DNA from: Epiperipatus broadwayi
Taxonomy: Eukaryota > Onychophora > Udeonychophora > Euonychophora > Peripatidae
Assembly (NCBI GenBank): GCA_028023455.1
Contig: JAQFVV010012531.1
Coordinates: forward strand, 2,046,001 to 2,110,000
DNA length: 64,000 nt
Direction of reading: 5' to 3'
Shown: in pieces, positions 1 through 12,565 of the stretch
How positions within the stretch are numbered: the first letter of the stretch is position 1
How the letters are laid out: the number at the start of each line of letters is the position of its first letter
Notes under the pieces: generated by a model
What the model was told of the DNA's origin: nothing
Databases searched by the model: none
The model's input: only the letters and a program-made list of their open reading frames with translations
Made by a program: the position numbers and the translations under genes

Positions 1-1190
1 CTTCACTTTGTATTTCATGTCATTGCACTTTGTGCACATTATCTTGGCTGAAGTGGATTGGAAGGTGTGGCCAGCAACTCTTTCATGTTCTTCAAATATT
101 GAGCTGCCTTTGGCCTTAGTTCGCATTCTGTGGAATATGTATCGATGTTGCGATACTCTAATGGCAATATTTGTTTTAGTTTCGCTGTACTATGTTGCTT
201 GGCACCCTAGTTGGGGGAAAGTCATTTTGTACACAACATGGGGGGTTAGTTTAGGTGCAATTATGTCCTTTGCATTGTTGATTAATCTATTGGTAGTTGG
301 TGGCAAATGAAATCTTACTTCAAAGTCATTGGAAAGTTTTGACTAAAAGTTTAGCTATAGAGGGTTTATATGGTAGCAGAATCCATGGTTTATTTTCTAT
401 AACTGGGTTGAATCTAAGCTTGTGGTAAAAGTGTTTAACCTTTCTATTGATCAGTCTGCATTTGTATTCCATGTTCTCCAGGTCTCCCATGAAACACATC
501 AAATTATCTTTTTTGTCAGCCTCAAATTTACATAAATGATGATTTCTAAAAAGAAACAAAGACAAAGCTGCCAATTTCTTGGACTGTGGTGCATTCGAGC
601 TAGGATGGACGTGGCCTCTTATTTCCAGTGGTTTAAGTATCATTCTATAGTTGAGCTGTGGTTAGTTCTGTTGAATTTGAATGTCAAGATATTTGACCTC
701 ACACTTTTCATCTTCCCATGTAATGTTCAAGATTAATTTTGTAGCAATATGGAAATCATTGTAAATGTTAATTATGTTTTCCAGAACCAATAAAAATATA
801 TCATTTATGTATCAAGTGTTTACTATATTAGATGGGTTATTGTAGTATTTGGGCATAATTTTTTTTATAGTGGTTGAGCATGATACTAGAAATAATTTCA
901 TTCATGGAGAGCCCCATGGGCCAACCATTCCCCATATGAAACCATTTTCCCTCAACTACTGCTAGAATGTTCTCATCGAGTCATGTGAGGAAGTCAGTGT
1001 TGAATTCGACACATGTAGGTGAGCAGTCCCTATTTTAACCGCATTGTTGATAATCTCAATAGATGCTTTTCTATCAGTAGAGCCAAACAGCTCAGCAATG
1101 TCAAGTGAAAAGAGCTATGAATATGGGAACCTGGAATTCCGTAAAGCACTTAGCTTATCAATGGTTATGTATAGCTTCATTAATTGTGCA
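1..1190 (-). mobile_element. Penelope-like element remnant, RT core to GIY-YIG
   Basis: Read on the minus strand, this is a decayed Penelope-like element protein broken by frameshifts and stops. From high to low coordinates it shows an RT block with GNGWPMGLSMNEIISSI near 900, a YIND where PLEs have YxDD (about 797-816), a block reading KPLEIRGHVHP (about 620-643), and at 1-245 a GIY-YIG endonuclease stretch containing YSETKTNIAIRVSQHR (YGET in relatives) and SIFEEHERVAGHTF. The same blocks in the same order occur in the copy at 46740-48765, so the two belong to one PLE family. PLEs use a telomerase-like RT and the GIY-YIG nuclease for target-primed insertion. The copy is cut by the window edge and is not functional. 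The plus-strand reading frame over 8-310 is its antisense shadow. Confidence 0.8.
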
Positions 1191-4100
1191 TAAAATGCAA
1201 GCTTAGTATTATGAAATATTAATGAAGTTAATTGTTTAGTTATTTCAATATTGTTAAGTAAATACAGCAAAAAATAAAACATTATTGGGTTTTTTTAAAA
1301 TCTAATCTTGAAGTGTACTCATTAATAAAATAGATCCAGATATCCTTCTACAAACAAATTCTTAAGATAATTAAGAAAATATCGAATTTGTCCTCACAAT
1401 AAATCCAAAACCATATATTTTCTTTTACTTTTTGGCTTGCAGTTCCAAGAATATATTTGGTCAGTTAAATCTGCAAGCATTTACCTACATCCATATCTTA
1501 AAAGAATCACCATCTAGACTGTACCTAAATTAAGTAAACTTTATATACCTATTTTTAGAAAAAAAGTGAAATAATTATTTTTATTACTTTCTGCTTTGCA
1601 TTACTACTAATTCTATCATCTAACCAGATAGATCATTTTAAAATACCTTTTTTTTAGGTTTTTCCATAATTTGAAAAACTATGATATCCACATATAATGT
1701 TATGGTATATGAAAATTCAGTTTCATAATGACTCATTATTAAATGTATGCATCATGGAAAATGCAATCATAGATTTCCTGTTTATTGAACTGAACTCCAT
1801 TATTGCTTTCTCAACACGTTAAGTTTGCATACTCAAAAATACTGGCATTTGTAAAAAAAAAAAAAAAAGATTAGATTAAAAATTGTTGTAACTGAAATTA
1901 ATGAACAGAAGTTTACAACAACACAATCTTTTTGCCATGTTTATTAGAAAAACAATAAATGATGGCACATAAAAGGCTGAAAATGATGGGGCTCTATATT
2001 AATCCAAGTGGGTTTGAAAAATAATAAAGGAGTAAATAAAAAATGAGACAAAGAGTAATGAGAGAAAGAGAAATAAAAAAGTTTATACCTGAATCATTAC
2101 CCAGACTTGGATGAGTTGATATTTTGTCAATAAGGATTGATTGCTCATAATTTTTTTCAGTTAACTTTCATATGAGAATATTATTCACCATCTACAGATC
2201 GCATTAGTAGTCTTAGTAATACTATTTGACAAAGATATATAGATATCATAATTAATTGAGTGATGTGCCTGATAAATATCAAATCAAATTCCGATTTGCT
2301 CTCCAGATATGTTATAAATCTTGAATTATTACTTGGCATCGTATTATTTCTTTTCTATTGTATGTTGTAGTTATTTCTACCTTTTACAAGATGTGAATAT
2401 TGAAGCATTGAAATGTTAAATATATTATTTTTGTATTTACATTTTTTTTTTGTTTCTATTATTACAAATACTGAAAGTTAATTAATGTTAATCATCAAAA
2501 AAGTAATTCAATGTTTTTAATAATGAAAACAGAATTCAAAATAATACTATATTAAAAATATCTCTGAAATAGAAACAAATGTTTGCATAAAAGTGAGAGA
2601 TGTAGAAGTTCATTAAAAAATTAATTGATAAAATAAGATATATATATATATAAACCACTGATTGCTAAAAAATCAAGCTTCAAAATCAAATTAGTTGTAA
2701 TGAAGATATATAAATTGGAAAGTCTGAATATCATTTTTGTGTGCAGGTGTTTTACTTGACAAATTGGGATTTCTAGTAAAATATATGTATTATGAAAAAC
2801 AAAATAGTCTGGAAGATTTTACCATTAGTGATAGTTCATGATTTTTAACAAGCTACGAAAGTATATTACAAATTTGATAGATTTGATTGGTTATAGATAT
2901 CATAAATATATTGTCATAATAGAAGGAAAGATTTTAGAGAAAGGGGAAAATGAGATGACGATGAATGGATAATATTAAGGAATACCTAGAAGTTGATTCT
3001 GAGAATATTATTCATAATTAAGAACCTTATAATGATTATTTTAGTGATATTCATTAATTCCATTTTAGGAATTTTAACTTACTTTTATTTTATTTTGTCA
3101 TCTTCTGATTAATGTTTTATGTTTGCATGTTGTTATTCTGTCTTTTTGCTTAACAATAACTAATCCTCCAGCCATCCTGTCTACGGTGTGTTCTACTGTG
3201 TATAATGGAATGTCTTCTGGTAGGAGAGACTGTTTGTTACCAAGCAACTTTGTCCTGATTTTTAATCTATAAGAAGATAATTGATTTCTATTAAAAATGA
3301 AGTGATCACAAAACTTTATTTATTGGTTAATTGAATTTTTATTTGTTTTGATATTATATCTCCCTTCGATTTTCAAAGCCTCCTTGTTTATTTGTATATA
3401 GAAATAAGATTTTTTTAACTTAATAGATTTTTTTTTTTTTTTATGATATTAAGTTTTGTTTATATTTTACCGTAGAATACTTTATTTTTCAAAATGGAAA
3501 TGGAATAATTGGAAGAGTTCATCTCACAAAGGGGTGACAGTTTTTATTCGCTGTAGTAAGAATAGTATTTTTAATAGTAAGTTTCAAATTTAATGAATTT
3601 CAACGTTAAAAAATAAATAAATGTTGAACTTAGTCGTCTTATCATCAGATAAATTTGAAGTATGTGCATGCAAGGTAAGAGAGACCCACAACCTCTATGC
3701 TAATAGTAATGCTAATACCATTTTTTATTGTAAACTTTACGATTTATTATAATATAGTAATATTCAAATAATTAGCTGATTGGGAGGTCATGAGATATTC
3801 GGTACCAGAAATGATAGTAAACATATCAATCCTAGGACTTTTAGCTTTCAAGCCTGTCATTTTCCTATTGTAATAAACTGCACAAAATATCTAACCAGCC
3901 ATCCTTAGGAATGCTAATGTACTATAAACTAGATACATATATTTTTTGAAATTATGAAAGTTTACCAGGAAATTAGGGGGAAAACATAGATTGCTCTATA
4001 ACTTATGTATTTTGTAAATCAGACAAGTTGCAGCTTGCGTGACTCAGTCATTTATTTATTGCCCTTGACATAATCTATTTTTGCAGTTTACATATATGTT

Positions 4101-5954
4101 TTGAATGTTATGTATAAATATTATAATTAAGCTTTAATATATTAAATTCAAGATCTTTTATACCTTTAATTATTAGGTAATACATTATTTTATTAAAAAT
4201 AATTTTAATAATTATTATTTTCAGTTTAAAGAGAAACACATTTCTGAGCAAATATTTTGACTTAACACTGTTTTAATCTATAAAAGTCACCAAGTTTTAA
4301 ATATCACATTGAAATTAATTTAAACAAATATTGTTATTATGTATAATGGATTCTCGTTTAACATATGTAATTCATTCTAGAAACATGTTTGCTATATTGT
4401 GTGTTTATTCACTGATATACTGAAATGCACATTTATTTTCAGAAAAATCCATTACAGATCCACACTTTAGAGCAAAGTGCCACCCCCTATCAATTATTTT
4501 AACAGCAAAATGATATATAAAATCAATTTACTATATTTCAACTTTTATATGCTGCACTGATTTCTAAACCTGAATTAAAAAAAAAAAATGTTACATTGAT
4601 GCTTTCGCATGCTTTTTGCTTTTCATTAGTCCACATTAGTAAATTTCTGTTTCACATTATTGTAATGTAAACTGCTTAACCTAAAGATTCCCTTCGCTAT
4701 TCTGTGCATTTTTAAATTTTCATCCTTAATTTTTAAAAAGGATTTCCATATTCAGTACTTTTTTACATGTTTTTGTTGGTTTTCTAATTTCACTTTTTTG
4801 TCTCATGGCTAAAATGATAATAGTATATTCATATAATTTTTATTTTTTATTTTTAAATACAGCAAATATGAATAACTAAATTGGTAACAAAACCCTTGCA
4901 AAATATTAGGAAAAAAATCAGAAAAACAAGTGAAAATCGTTTAAAACATTTTGGGTGTATGTATGTTTGTGTCAGCCAATGATATTCATTAACCCATGTG
5001 TTCATTGATCTATCATTTCCTTTTAAGCATTGTAGCAGGAATTATTTAGATTATTTTTAAATGTAAGCTTTTTTTAAGTGATATTTTTAATAATAAAGCT
5101 AAAAAAGTAATTTTATTTTGCCATAAACTTTATTTAAACTGAAAGTCATTTATATGGAAAATTAATGCACAATTTAAACCTCAATTAAGTTCATTGAGTG
5201 TTTAACATTATTAATTTAAAATGGTTTGACAAAATTATTAAATCAACTGAATTTAAACAATTAATTTATTGTTTAGTATATGTATTTATTGTAAAACCAG
5301 CATAATTCTAGGTTTTTAAAAATTTTTGTTTGAAAATTACACCATAATTTGACAATTTGTAACAATCTGGATTATAAACTATTTTCATTAAAAATAGTTT
5401 GATAAAACTATTAAATTAGCTAAATTTAAATAAATAATTTATTATTTAGTATTTATAATTTAAAATTATTTGTTTATTAGAAGGTATATGAAAATCTATG
5501 TTAAGTATAAATTTAATGCATTCTTATATGATTATATATAATTTTACATATTTCATCTTTAAATTTTATTAAAGTGCCTATCATTGAGAAAATAAGTAAA
5601 ACTATCTTAATTACTATCTAAGATTATTTGCCTAGTGTTTGATATGGCAGTTACAGTGATATCTAGAGATTAATGAGCTTTGATAAAGTGAATCCAATAA
5701 TATGAATTAGATTAATTTAATTGGTAACTAAGGCTTACAAAATGAGTTCCTTATAGGCTTTATCAGTCTTAGTTAGAACCTAAATAAAATGTATGATATA
5801 TGATATGTATATTGCTTGAACTATATTCTCCAGGATTCTGTTTATACAAATATTTTAATTACAGTTTGTAAATACATTAATAGTTTTTTAATTAATGTTT
5901 TTTTATATTATTTTGTGATCTATGTAATAGTCAATTTTATTTAATAGTGCAGAG
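1191..5954. other. AT-rich DNA without recognisable genes
   Basis: No reading frame with a recognisable domain on either strand. The stretch holds many A or T homopolymers (for example near 1853-1868 and 3429-3443) and a short (TA)n near 2640-2652. It could be intergenic or intronic; nothing decides between these. Confidence 0.6.
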
Positions 5955-6760
5955 ATCATATGTAATTTTTAAATAGAAGGTATTTACACCCTAAGCACAT
6001 GTGCTGTAATGCTGTTGTAACTGCTCAACAATGTCTTGTTGATTACTGAGGATAATCTCAAACCGAAGCACAAGATAGAGACTTTTGAAAAGATAAGAAT
6101 TGGCCATTTTATCTTTTGTTCCTAAATTCAATTCAGTAAGCCAATACAAACCATCTTAGTTTGAGAACATGAAGATACCTCTTTATTCACTGTACACCCA
6201 TTAATTTGTTTCTATATATTAACATTCATGAAAATTTTCTATTAGAGATTATATGTAATTGAATTTAGATACAGAAGATAAGATGGCCACTCTTCTCAAA
6301 TCTATCTTATGTTTTGGCTTGAGAGTATCCTCAGTATTCAACAAGGCATCATTGAGCGATTATAACAAGATTACAGTACATATGATTAGTGTGTAAATCC
6401 GTTCTATTTAAAAATTATATTATTGTAATTTCTAATATTTTGTGATATAATCACATAGTAAATTGAAATTTTTTTTTTATGAATGTTAATATATAGAAAG
6501 AAATCAATAGATGTAAAGTGAATAAAGAAACATCTTCATTTTCTCAAACTAAGATGCTTTAGATTAGCCTATTTAATTGAATTTAGGTACAAAAGATGAA
6601 ATGGCCACTTTTATCTTTTCAAAAGTATTTTGTGCTTTCATTTGAGAGTATTCTCAGTTCTCAGTAAGCCATTGTTGAACTATTAGAAGAACATTACTGC
6701 ACATGTGCTTAGAGTGTAAACCCTTTCTATTTAAAAATTATTTTGTGATCTGTAATTCAT
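5955..6760. repeat. Foldback cluster F1: one inverted plus two direct units
   Basis: The left arm (about 5955-6240) is the reverse complement of the right arm (about 6470-6760). Shared blocks include TTTTTAAATAGAAGG, AAGCACATGTGC and TTAACATTCATGAAAA. The loop (about 6245-6430) holds a third unit in the same orientation as the right arm, beginning AATTGAATTTAG and running through GATGGCCAC to TTGAGAGTATCCTCAGT. The units resemble, at lower identity, the repeats at 30300-30450 and 59440-60390 (block TTTTGGNTTGAGAGT after a TTCTC block). No open reading frame is present, so it looks like a non-autonomous foldback element or a rearranged repeat. Confidence 0.65.
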
Positions 6761-9590
6761 AATTTTTTGTAAAAGATATGTTAATCCATAATTTAATTAT
6801 TATTTTTATGACACAAATTACTTTATGTGTTATTGATATCAATTTTCTTAAAAATATTCCACAATTTTGAATAATTAAGAATTACTGGTGTGTACCATGA
6901 GGATACTTTTTATAGATATGGATGGCATCAACAAAAGCATGATAACGTTCTTTATATATATAAAGAAGTACTAATTCACTTTTTTTTTATTCTCTTCTTC
7001 AGTGCCATCTATAGAAACAAGTTGACTTCAATTCAAAACCCCTTAAACATTTTTAATTTTCATATTACTAGCTTGAATAGAATAAAAGAATTTAATAGTA
7101 ACATCTTGGTTATGAGTAAAATCATGATTGTCATTAAAGATGGTCAGTATCCAAAAACTGGCTTGGAGATATGGGTGTATCAGTACCATCTAATATTCAT
7201 TATTATTTAAACTTACAATAAACTTCTGAAGAATGACTTCAGTTATTTAATATCCTTGAGTGTAAATTTAGACAAGGATTAATATTACCAAATATTGTAC
7301 TCAAACCAAAAATTAATGGTGAAAAGTTGTACTAAAGAAAAAAGGACATGCAAATTGATGGCAGTCTTATATGTTTTTTGGCACTCTCATGATGTCAGAA
7401 TCATGACCACAGAAGTTAGGCATGCCCATGAAATAATATAAAGTATATATTGAATTATCATTTGTTAATGGTATTAAGCATTGTAATGACGTAAGAGATA
7501 ATTAAAGTTTATATATTATGTAGCATTAAACATTGAGATACCCCAGAATAAGTTGTGTTAAAATAGCAGCATACTCTGGCAAACTAGCACTGACTTTATT
7601 GTCTAGTTATTCCACTAACTATATTAATATTTATGTAATCATAAAAATCAAAATCAAATGGTTCATGGCTCAGGAGATCATTTGACATTAAAACACTAAT
7701 TGAAACAATTAAGTTTCACTGTAAGTACTTTTAGCTTTTGCCATCTCTAGTTTTGCACTAAGCTTTGCAAGATGTAAAGGAGTTATTCAAGTTCATGATG
7801 TAGTATTAAATAATATGATTATAAAATATATTGTATTAAGAAGACTAATTAAATATTGGCAAACTTTACAAACATACTTGTATTTTAAATATATATCTAC
7901 AATGATATTCTGAGCTATTCAGAAGCATTGATAATATTATAGACATTAATATATATATATATATTATTTATAAAGTGTTGTCATAATGACATTATCTAGG
8001 CATTTATTTGCTCATTATTAAGTTTCCATAATAACAATCTATGCTTTTTATCTTATATATAATCAGAATTTAATACTGATGAGTAAAAAAGGAGTTTTCT
8101 TCTATTAAATTTTTTTTTTAATAGATTCCAAGAAGTTTTGAGTAGATAATTGTACATTTCTGTGTTAAGATGCAATTCTTATTTTATTACCAAGATACAT
8201 TATGCCATTGAAACCTTAGATGTGAACTACTTATTTAGTTGCATTTTTTAAATTTAGCAATTACTCATGTCATTTATCAAATAATTTACTTATTATCTAA
8301 ATTTAAACATGAACTGGAATGTTATAAAATTGCAGAGTAGGTGTTGTGTATTGAATGAAAATAATTTTGAATATGAGAGTTGTAAACATACATATTAAGA
8401 GATCAAAGTTTACCATACTTTGTATCTGGATTCCAATTTTATTTTTTATATTAATGACTGATAGTCAGCTTCATAAAGCAGATATCAATTGGAGTTTTTT
8501 TTAAAATTTCAATTGATTAAAAATAAAAATTTCATAGTTTTGATTTTATACTTACAGTATGTTGCTGATCATGTAATTTTTTCCAGTTCAAGAAATAATC
8601 TACAGAATGCTATTAATATTTTGAATGCCACATATAAAGAATTTTATTAAGTAATTTATGTTTTGAAAATTGATGGTTTTTAATTAACTTGTGATTGAAG
8701 AAAAATCTTCGGCAATTTTTGGTATGAATCATTATCAGCTTATGAGCTAGGATTAATTTAAATATCTTGATAGCTCTTTAGATAGAAAAATAGATTTAGA
8801 TTTCAAGGTGCAATAGAGGCTACAATGTATTGTTATTTTTAACAAGTTAAAAGGAAGGTTATTTCATCACAGTGGTATAACTTACTTTAATTCTATTACT
8901 TCTATATAAAGTGTTTATTCTGTTAAATTTATTTTATGGAGTTGGGATATGAATCATATTGACATAACATAAAAGCATTAAAAAAAATTTCATCTAAGCA
9001 TGGATCTTAGTATTTTGTAAATATAGTAACAAAATTCTAAGAACAACTGTTATGTTTTTTCAGCTTGCTAGATTTAAATGGTAAACTAACTTCAACATTG
9101 GAATAAAAATATTTTATAGTAAACTTAAGAACAGTTTTTGTGTGGGAGGCAGACCCCATTTATGATGCAAAAAATACCTTAAAGATGATCTCTTCCTGAA
9201 ATAAAAGCTTGCAATAACAGAAGTAAAAGGGCTAGCATTACTGTCATCTAGAGTAAAGGTAGAATACAGTCACTACAACTAGACAAGGTATTGTTGTTTT
9301 TCATGAAAAAGTTTGCTGTTGAAAAAATTTAAAGACAACAGCACTGGTTGTTAAATAAACAATTGAAAAGGTCATTATGTGATATATATGGACCTATTTC
9401 TGTATTACAGGTTAGGTTGTGTTTTGGGACAAAATTTATCTTTAACTATTTTTTTGTTCTTCTTCTTCTTTTTTTTTTTTTTTTTAGTTGAGATAACTAA
9501 TCATATTCAGTTGCAAATGTTTTTAGTGAATGGAAGAATATTGTATATGGTTTCATGCAAACTTTAAAGCTCAAGATCCATGGACTCAGC
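6761..9590. other. AT-rich DNA without recognisable genes
   Basis: The longest frame here, 6890-7210 (+), encodes 106 aa of low-complexity sequence rich in I, F and N, with no domain I recognise; I do not call it a gene. A (TA)n run lies near 7952-7966 and a pyrimidine tract near 9452-9485. Confidence 0.55.
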
Positions 9591-9599
9591 TTAACTCTG

Positions 9600-9785
9600 A
9601 TGCTTCTAGTGCTCAAACATTTGATGAACTTTCAAGCAATAAACCATTTGATTGCTCTGCATCATTTAATGCTATGGAGATTCATGGATTGCAGTCCTGC
9701 TCTGTCACTTTCTGTGCTTAAACTTTTTAGGATCCATGAGCAATTAATAATTTGATACTATTATTATTATTTTTAATGAAGGAAT
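9600..9785 (+). repeat. SINE 3' bodies, two adjacent copies
   Basis: Two copies, starting near 9606 and 9697, share a core of about 55 nt reading roughly CTTCTRGTGCTYAAAC, then TTTGATGA, then GAGCAATAAACCATTTGAT. The same core occurs at 29850-29905, 53825-53880 and 54168-54232. The second copy ends in an ATT-rich tail. The two arms of the core (GTGCTCAAA and TTTGAGCA-like) form an imperfect hairpin. No tRNA-like head is obvious here. The plus-strand frames at 9379-9755 only reflect this repeat. Confidence 0.5.
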
Positions 9786-10128
9786 GAATTCTAGCAGTTT
9801 GTATATAATTCATTCTAAAATTTGTACAATAAAGTTCACTCAATGGGGAAATACACTGCCATGAGAAATAGTTCTTTGTTACTTCGTAGGGTCATAAAAC
9901 ATCATTCTGGGAAGTTGAAAATTTAAGACTGTCATAACTATGAAAACTATTAAGTAATTGCAGATTTTCAATCCACTTTATATCATTTTTAACACAATTA
10001 ATATCCCTCTGCATCGTAAAGCAAAAGTAATAATATTATACATTGAAAGTTAATAAAATTTAAATGATTAATATATATATTTTAAAAAATGATAGGAAAT
10101 AAGCATACTTTGATTTAACACCTAATTC

Positions 10129-10177
10129 AGATAGCAGCCATCTTTTACATTAAATGACTGTAAAAAAGATGTCGCCA
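10129..10177. repeat. Short inverted repeat (hairpin)
   Basis: AGATAGCAGCCATCTTTTACA is followed after about 9 nt by an imperfect reverse complement that ends CGCCACTATCT, giving a stem of roughly 20 bp. It lies immediately upstream of Rep-A copy 1 and may be a small MITE end or a foldback remnant. Confidence 0.45.
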
Positions 10178-10189
10178 CTATCTAATGCA

Positions 10190-10685
10190 TGTGAAGTGGC
10201 ACTACTGTGTGGAGAGTTTTGCCTATTTTGACAACAGTTGTGAGCGGGTGTGGAAGTTGGTGATTATGTGATGTTTTAAGGTTTAATACCAATCCTGCCT
10301 TATAGGAAGGTGGTGGCTATGGTTGTAAAAGAGCCAAAGACAGCAAAAATGTATGGGTGCTGAACTGAGTTCAGACCCATATGACTATTTGAATTTTGAG
10401 CTTTAGATTGAAAATATTTGTGTGTTTTCAATTTTATTTTCATAGTTTAGTAGTTATATAGAGTTAAAAGGCGGCTGCTGGAGGGTTGCATTAGATCCTA
10501 AGATCTAGGTGCAGTGCTCTCAGATCCAAGGCTCCTCACTGATGAAGGCCATAATCCAGAAACTAGTTTGGGGGTATTGGATGAGTAGGCACTAGATAGG
10601 GATTTTATGCACAAGTCTTCTGGCATCAATTGATGACTCTGTCTTGCTTAGAGTGGCACTACTGTATGGAGGGAGTTTTGCCTAT
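10190..10685 (+). repeat. Rep-A copy 1 with terminal direct repeats
   Basis: The unit starts and ends with nearly the same segment of about 30 nt (AGTGGCACTACTGTGTGGAG and AGTGGCACTACTGTATGGAG, each followed within a few bases by GTTTTGCCTATTTT), so it is one full unit plus the start of the next. Related copies lie at 39770-40000 and 44487-45645. It carries a hammerhead-like motif at 10533-10574. LINE-T copy A begins immediately after it. It resembles a satellite-like or Penelope pseudo-LTR-like unit; the family is not identified. Confidence 0.65.
10533..10574 (+). ncRNA. Hammerhead ribozyme-like motif HHR1 (Rep-A)
   Basis: Elements in order: TCCTCA, the core CTGATGA (10539-10545), 13 nt of stem-loop II, GAAAC (10559-10563), TA, GTT, TGGGGG. 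TCCTCA pairs with TGGGGG over six positions including G-U pairs (stem I). AC of GAAAC pairs with GT (a minimal stem III), and GUU is an acceptable cleavage triplet. This matches the hammerhead consensus CUGANGA ... GAAA ... UH. Stem II (AGG/CC) is weak here. Hammerheads with a very short stem III are known from Penelope-like elements. Cleavage activity is inferred, not shown. Confidence 0.6.
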
Positions 10686-12565
10686 TTTATCATGTTTTAA
10701 TAAGGTGGCACAGAAGAGAGTTTTTCCGGATAGTTGGAGTAATACAAGAGTAAGATTATTATTTAAAGGAAAGGGTAAGCTATCATAGAAAGTTAAATAT
10801 TTATAGACCAATAGCGGTAACATCAGTTTTATATAAAGTTTTCTCATATATGGTGGCTGGAGGAGTTGTAAAATGGATGGAAGAGAATAATGTAGTGGGA
10901 GAAATGCAAGGAGGTTTTAGGTCAGATAGATATATAGGAGATAGTTTATTTGTAGTTACACAACTTATGGATATGAGTAGGAATTCAGGTAGATCTTTAT
11001 ATATGAGTTTTATAGATATAGAAAGGGCATATGATAGAGTAAATAGAAATAGATTATGGGTAAGTTTAGAAAATTTGGGAATGGATGAAGCTTTAGTAAA
11101 TATTATTAAGAAATTATATGAAAATAATTACTATACTTATCAATTAGGGGATATAGAATCAGTGAAAGTTAAAAATGGGGTGGGACTAAGGCAAGGATGC
11201 CCTATGTCACCTATTTTGTTTTTGTTGTGTTTGAGTGAAATGGAGAAAGCAATAGAAAGACATAGGAAGAGAGATAGAGATACTGTTAATAGATGGCAAG
11301 GGAATATATACTTTGTCGGGTCTTTTTTTTTTTACAGATATCTTTTTGTGTGCAGAAAGAAGAGAAGATATGGAAATTTTGCTGAGGACATGTGCATGGG
11401 TGGGTAAAGAGATTGGGTTTAGTGAAGAAAAATCAAATATAATTGATGATTAATACTGGGGAAAGAGAAGATGTAGATTTTTTATTGGGGGATATAAAGT
11501 TAAGTGTGGTGGATAGATATAGGTATTTGGGAATCATCTTATGTAATCAGGAAAATTGCTTGGATGAATGGGAGAAAAAATTGGTAAATGAAGCAAAGAA
11601 AAAAAAAGGGTTCAGTAAAGAAACTAACAGTGTTTTTATATAATAAATATGATGTAGCTAGAATTGTATGGAAGGGAGTTACAGTAGCAGGGTTAACATA
11701 TGGTAATGATTCATTATGTGTTAGTAAAGGGTTTTAGTCTATTTAGAGAAAGTACAAAGGGAAGTAGGAAGACATGCATTGGATGAAGAGATGTGGACAG
11801 CAAAGGAGGCAATTCAGGGAAATATGGGATGGTCATGCTTTTATATGAGAGATGCAAAATGTAAAATGAAAATGTTTGATAGGTTGCAGTTTATGAATAG
11901 TAAAAGGATAGCCAAAATAGTGTTTAATTGGGTTATGAGTAAAGGGCAGGTAACAAGATGGGTGAGAAAGGTAATGCGGTATGCAAAAGATTTGGATAAA
12001 GAATTTGTCAGTATACTTGTATAAAAGGTGGGATGATTGTGTTAGGAGGATTGTTGGGTGTTATAGTGGTATAAGGAATGGGATAAAACAATAGATGCAT
12101 TAATAAAGAATACGGAGTTGGAGAACTAGTATGGAGGGTAAGAAGAGTTTAAATATATATAGAAGCAAACGAAACATTGGGTGCGAGTTAATTTATGATA
12201 ATAGTAAGGAAAGTAGTTTGTTTAAGGCTCGAATGGGATCTTTAGCACAAGAGAATATACATGTAAATGGAAAACTATGGGTGATTTAGTGTGTAAATTT
12301 GTGTAAGGAAGATATAGAAAATATTAGGCATCTGTTCAGAAAGTGAGTTATTGGTTTTTATGCTGGGTTTGCGAAAAGATAACAGGATTTAGAAATAAAG
12401 GCTATAGAGTTGACAAAGATTACGTTGTGAAAATGGGATGGAGAAGAATATGGGAAAACTTAGAGTGGGTAATGGAAAATAAAGTGGCTAACAGGTTTAT
12501 CTGGGCATAATTGCTGAAATATTCTTGACTTCATTTAAGGAGAAGCCGCAGTACTCACATCAAGT
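10686..12565 (+). mobile_element. LINE-T copy A (5'-truncated non-LTR element)
   Basis: Fragment of a non-LTR retrotransposon reverse transcriptase through to the 3' end, broken by frameshifts and stops. The frame at 10850-11407 contains GFRSDRYIGDSLF, FIDIERAYDRVNRNRLW (RT motif A) and GLRQGCPMSPILF (motif B). The FADD region near 11325-11345 is disrupted by a T tract. 11443-11643 and 11779-12024 continue into the thumb and C-terminal part. The 3' end runs from GGCTAACAGGTTTATCTGGG to a tail ending ACTCACATCA, and copy B begins directly after it. Inactive. Confidence 0.85.

Noticed and set aside
8-310. 100-aa plus-strand frame at the window start with hydrophobic stretches
   Set aside because: It is antisense to the GIY-YIG part of the minus-strand PLE remnant; the hydrophobic look follows from the reverse strand.
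6890-7210. 106-aa frame as a possible gene
   Set aside because: Low-complexity, no domain, no relative in the window, and such lengths arise by chance in AT-rich DNA less often than short ones but still commonly enough over 64 kb.
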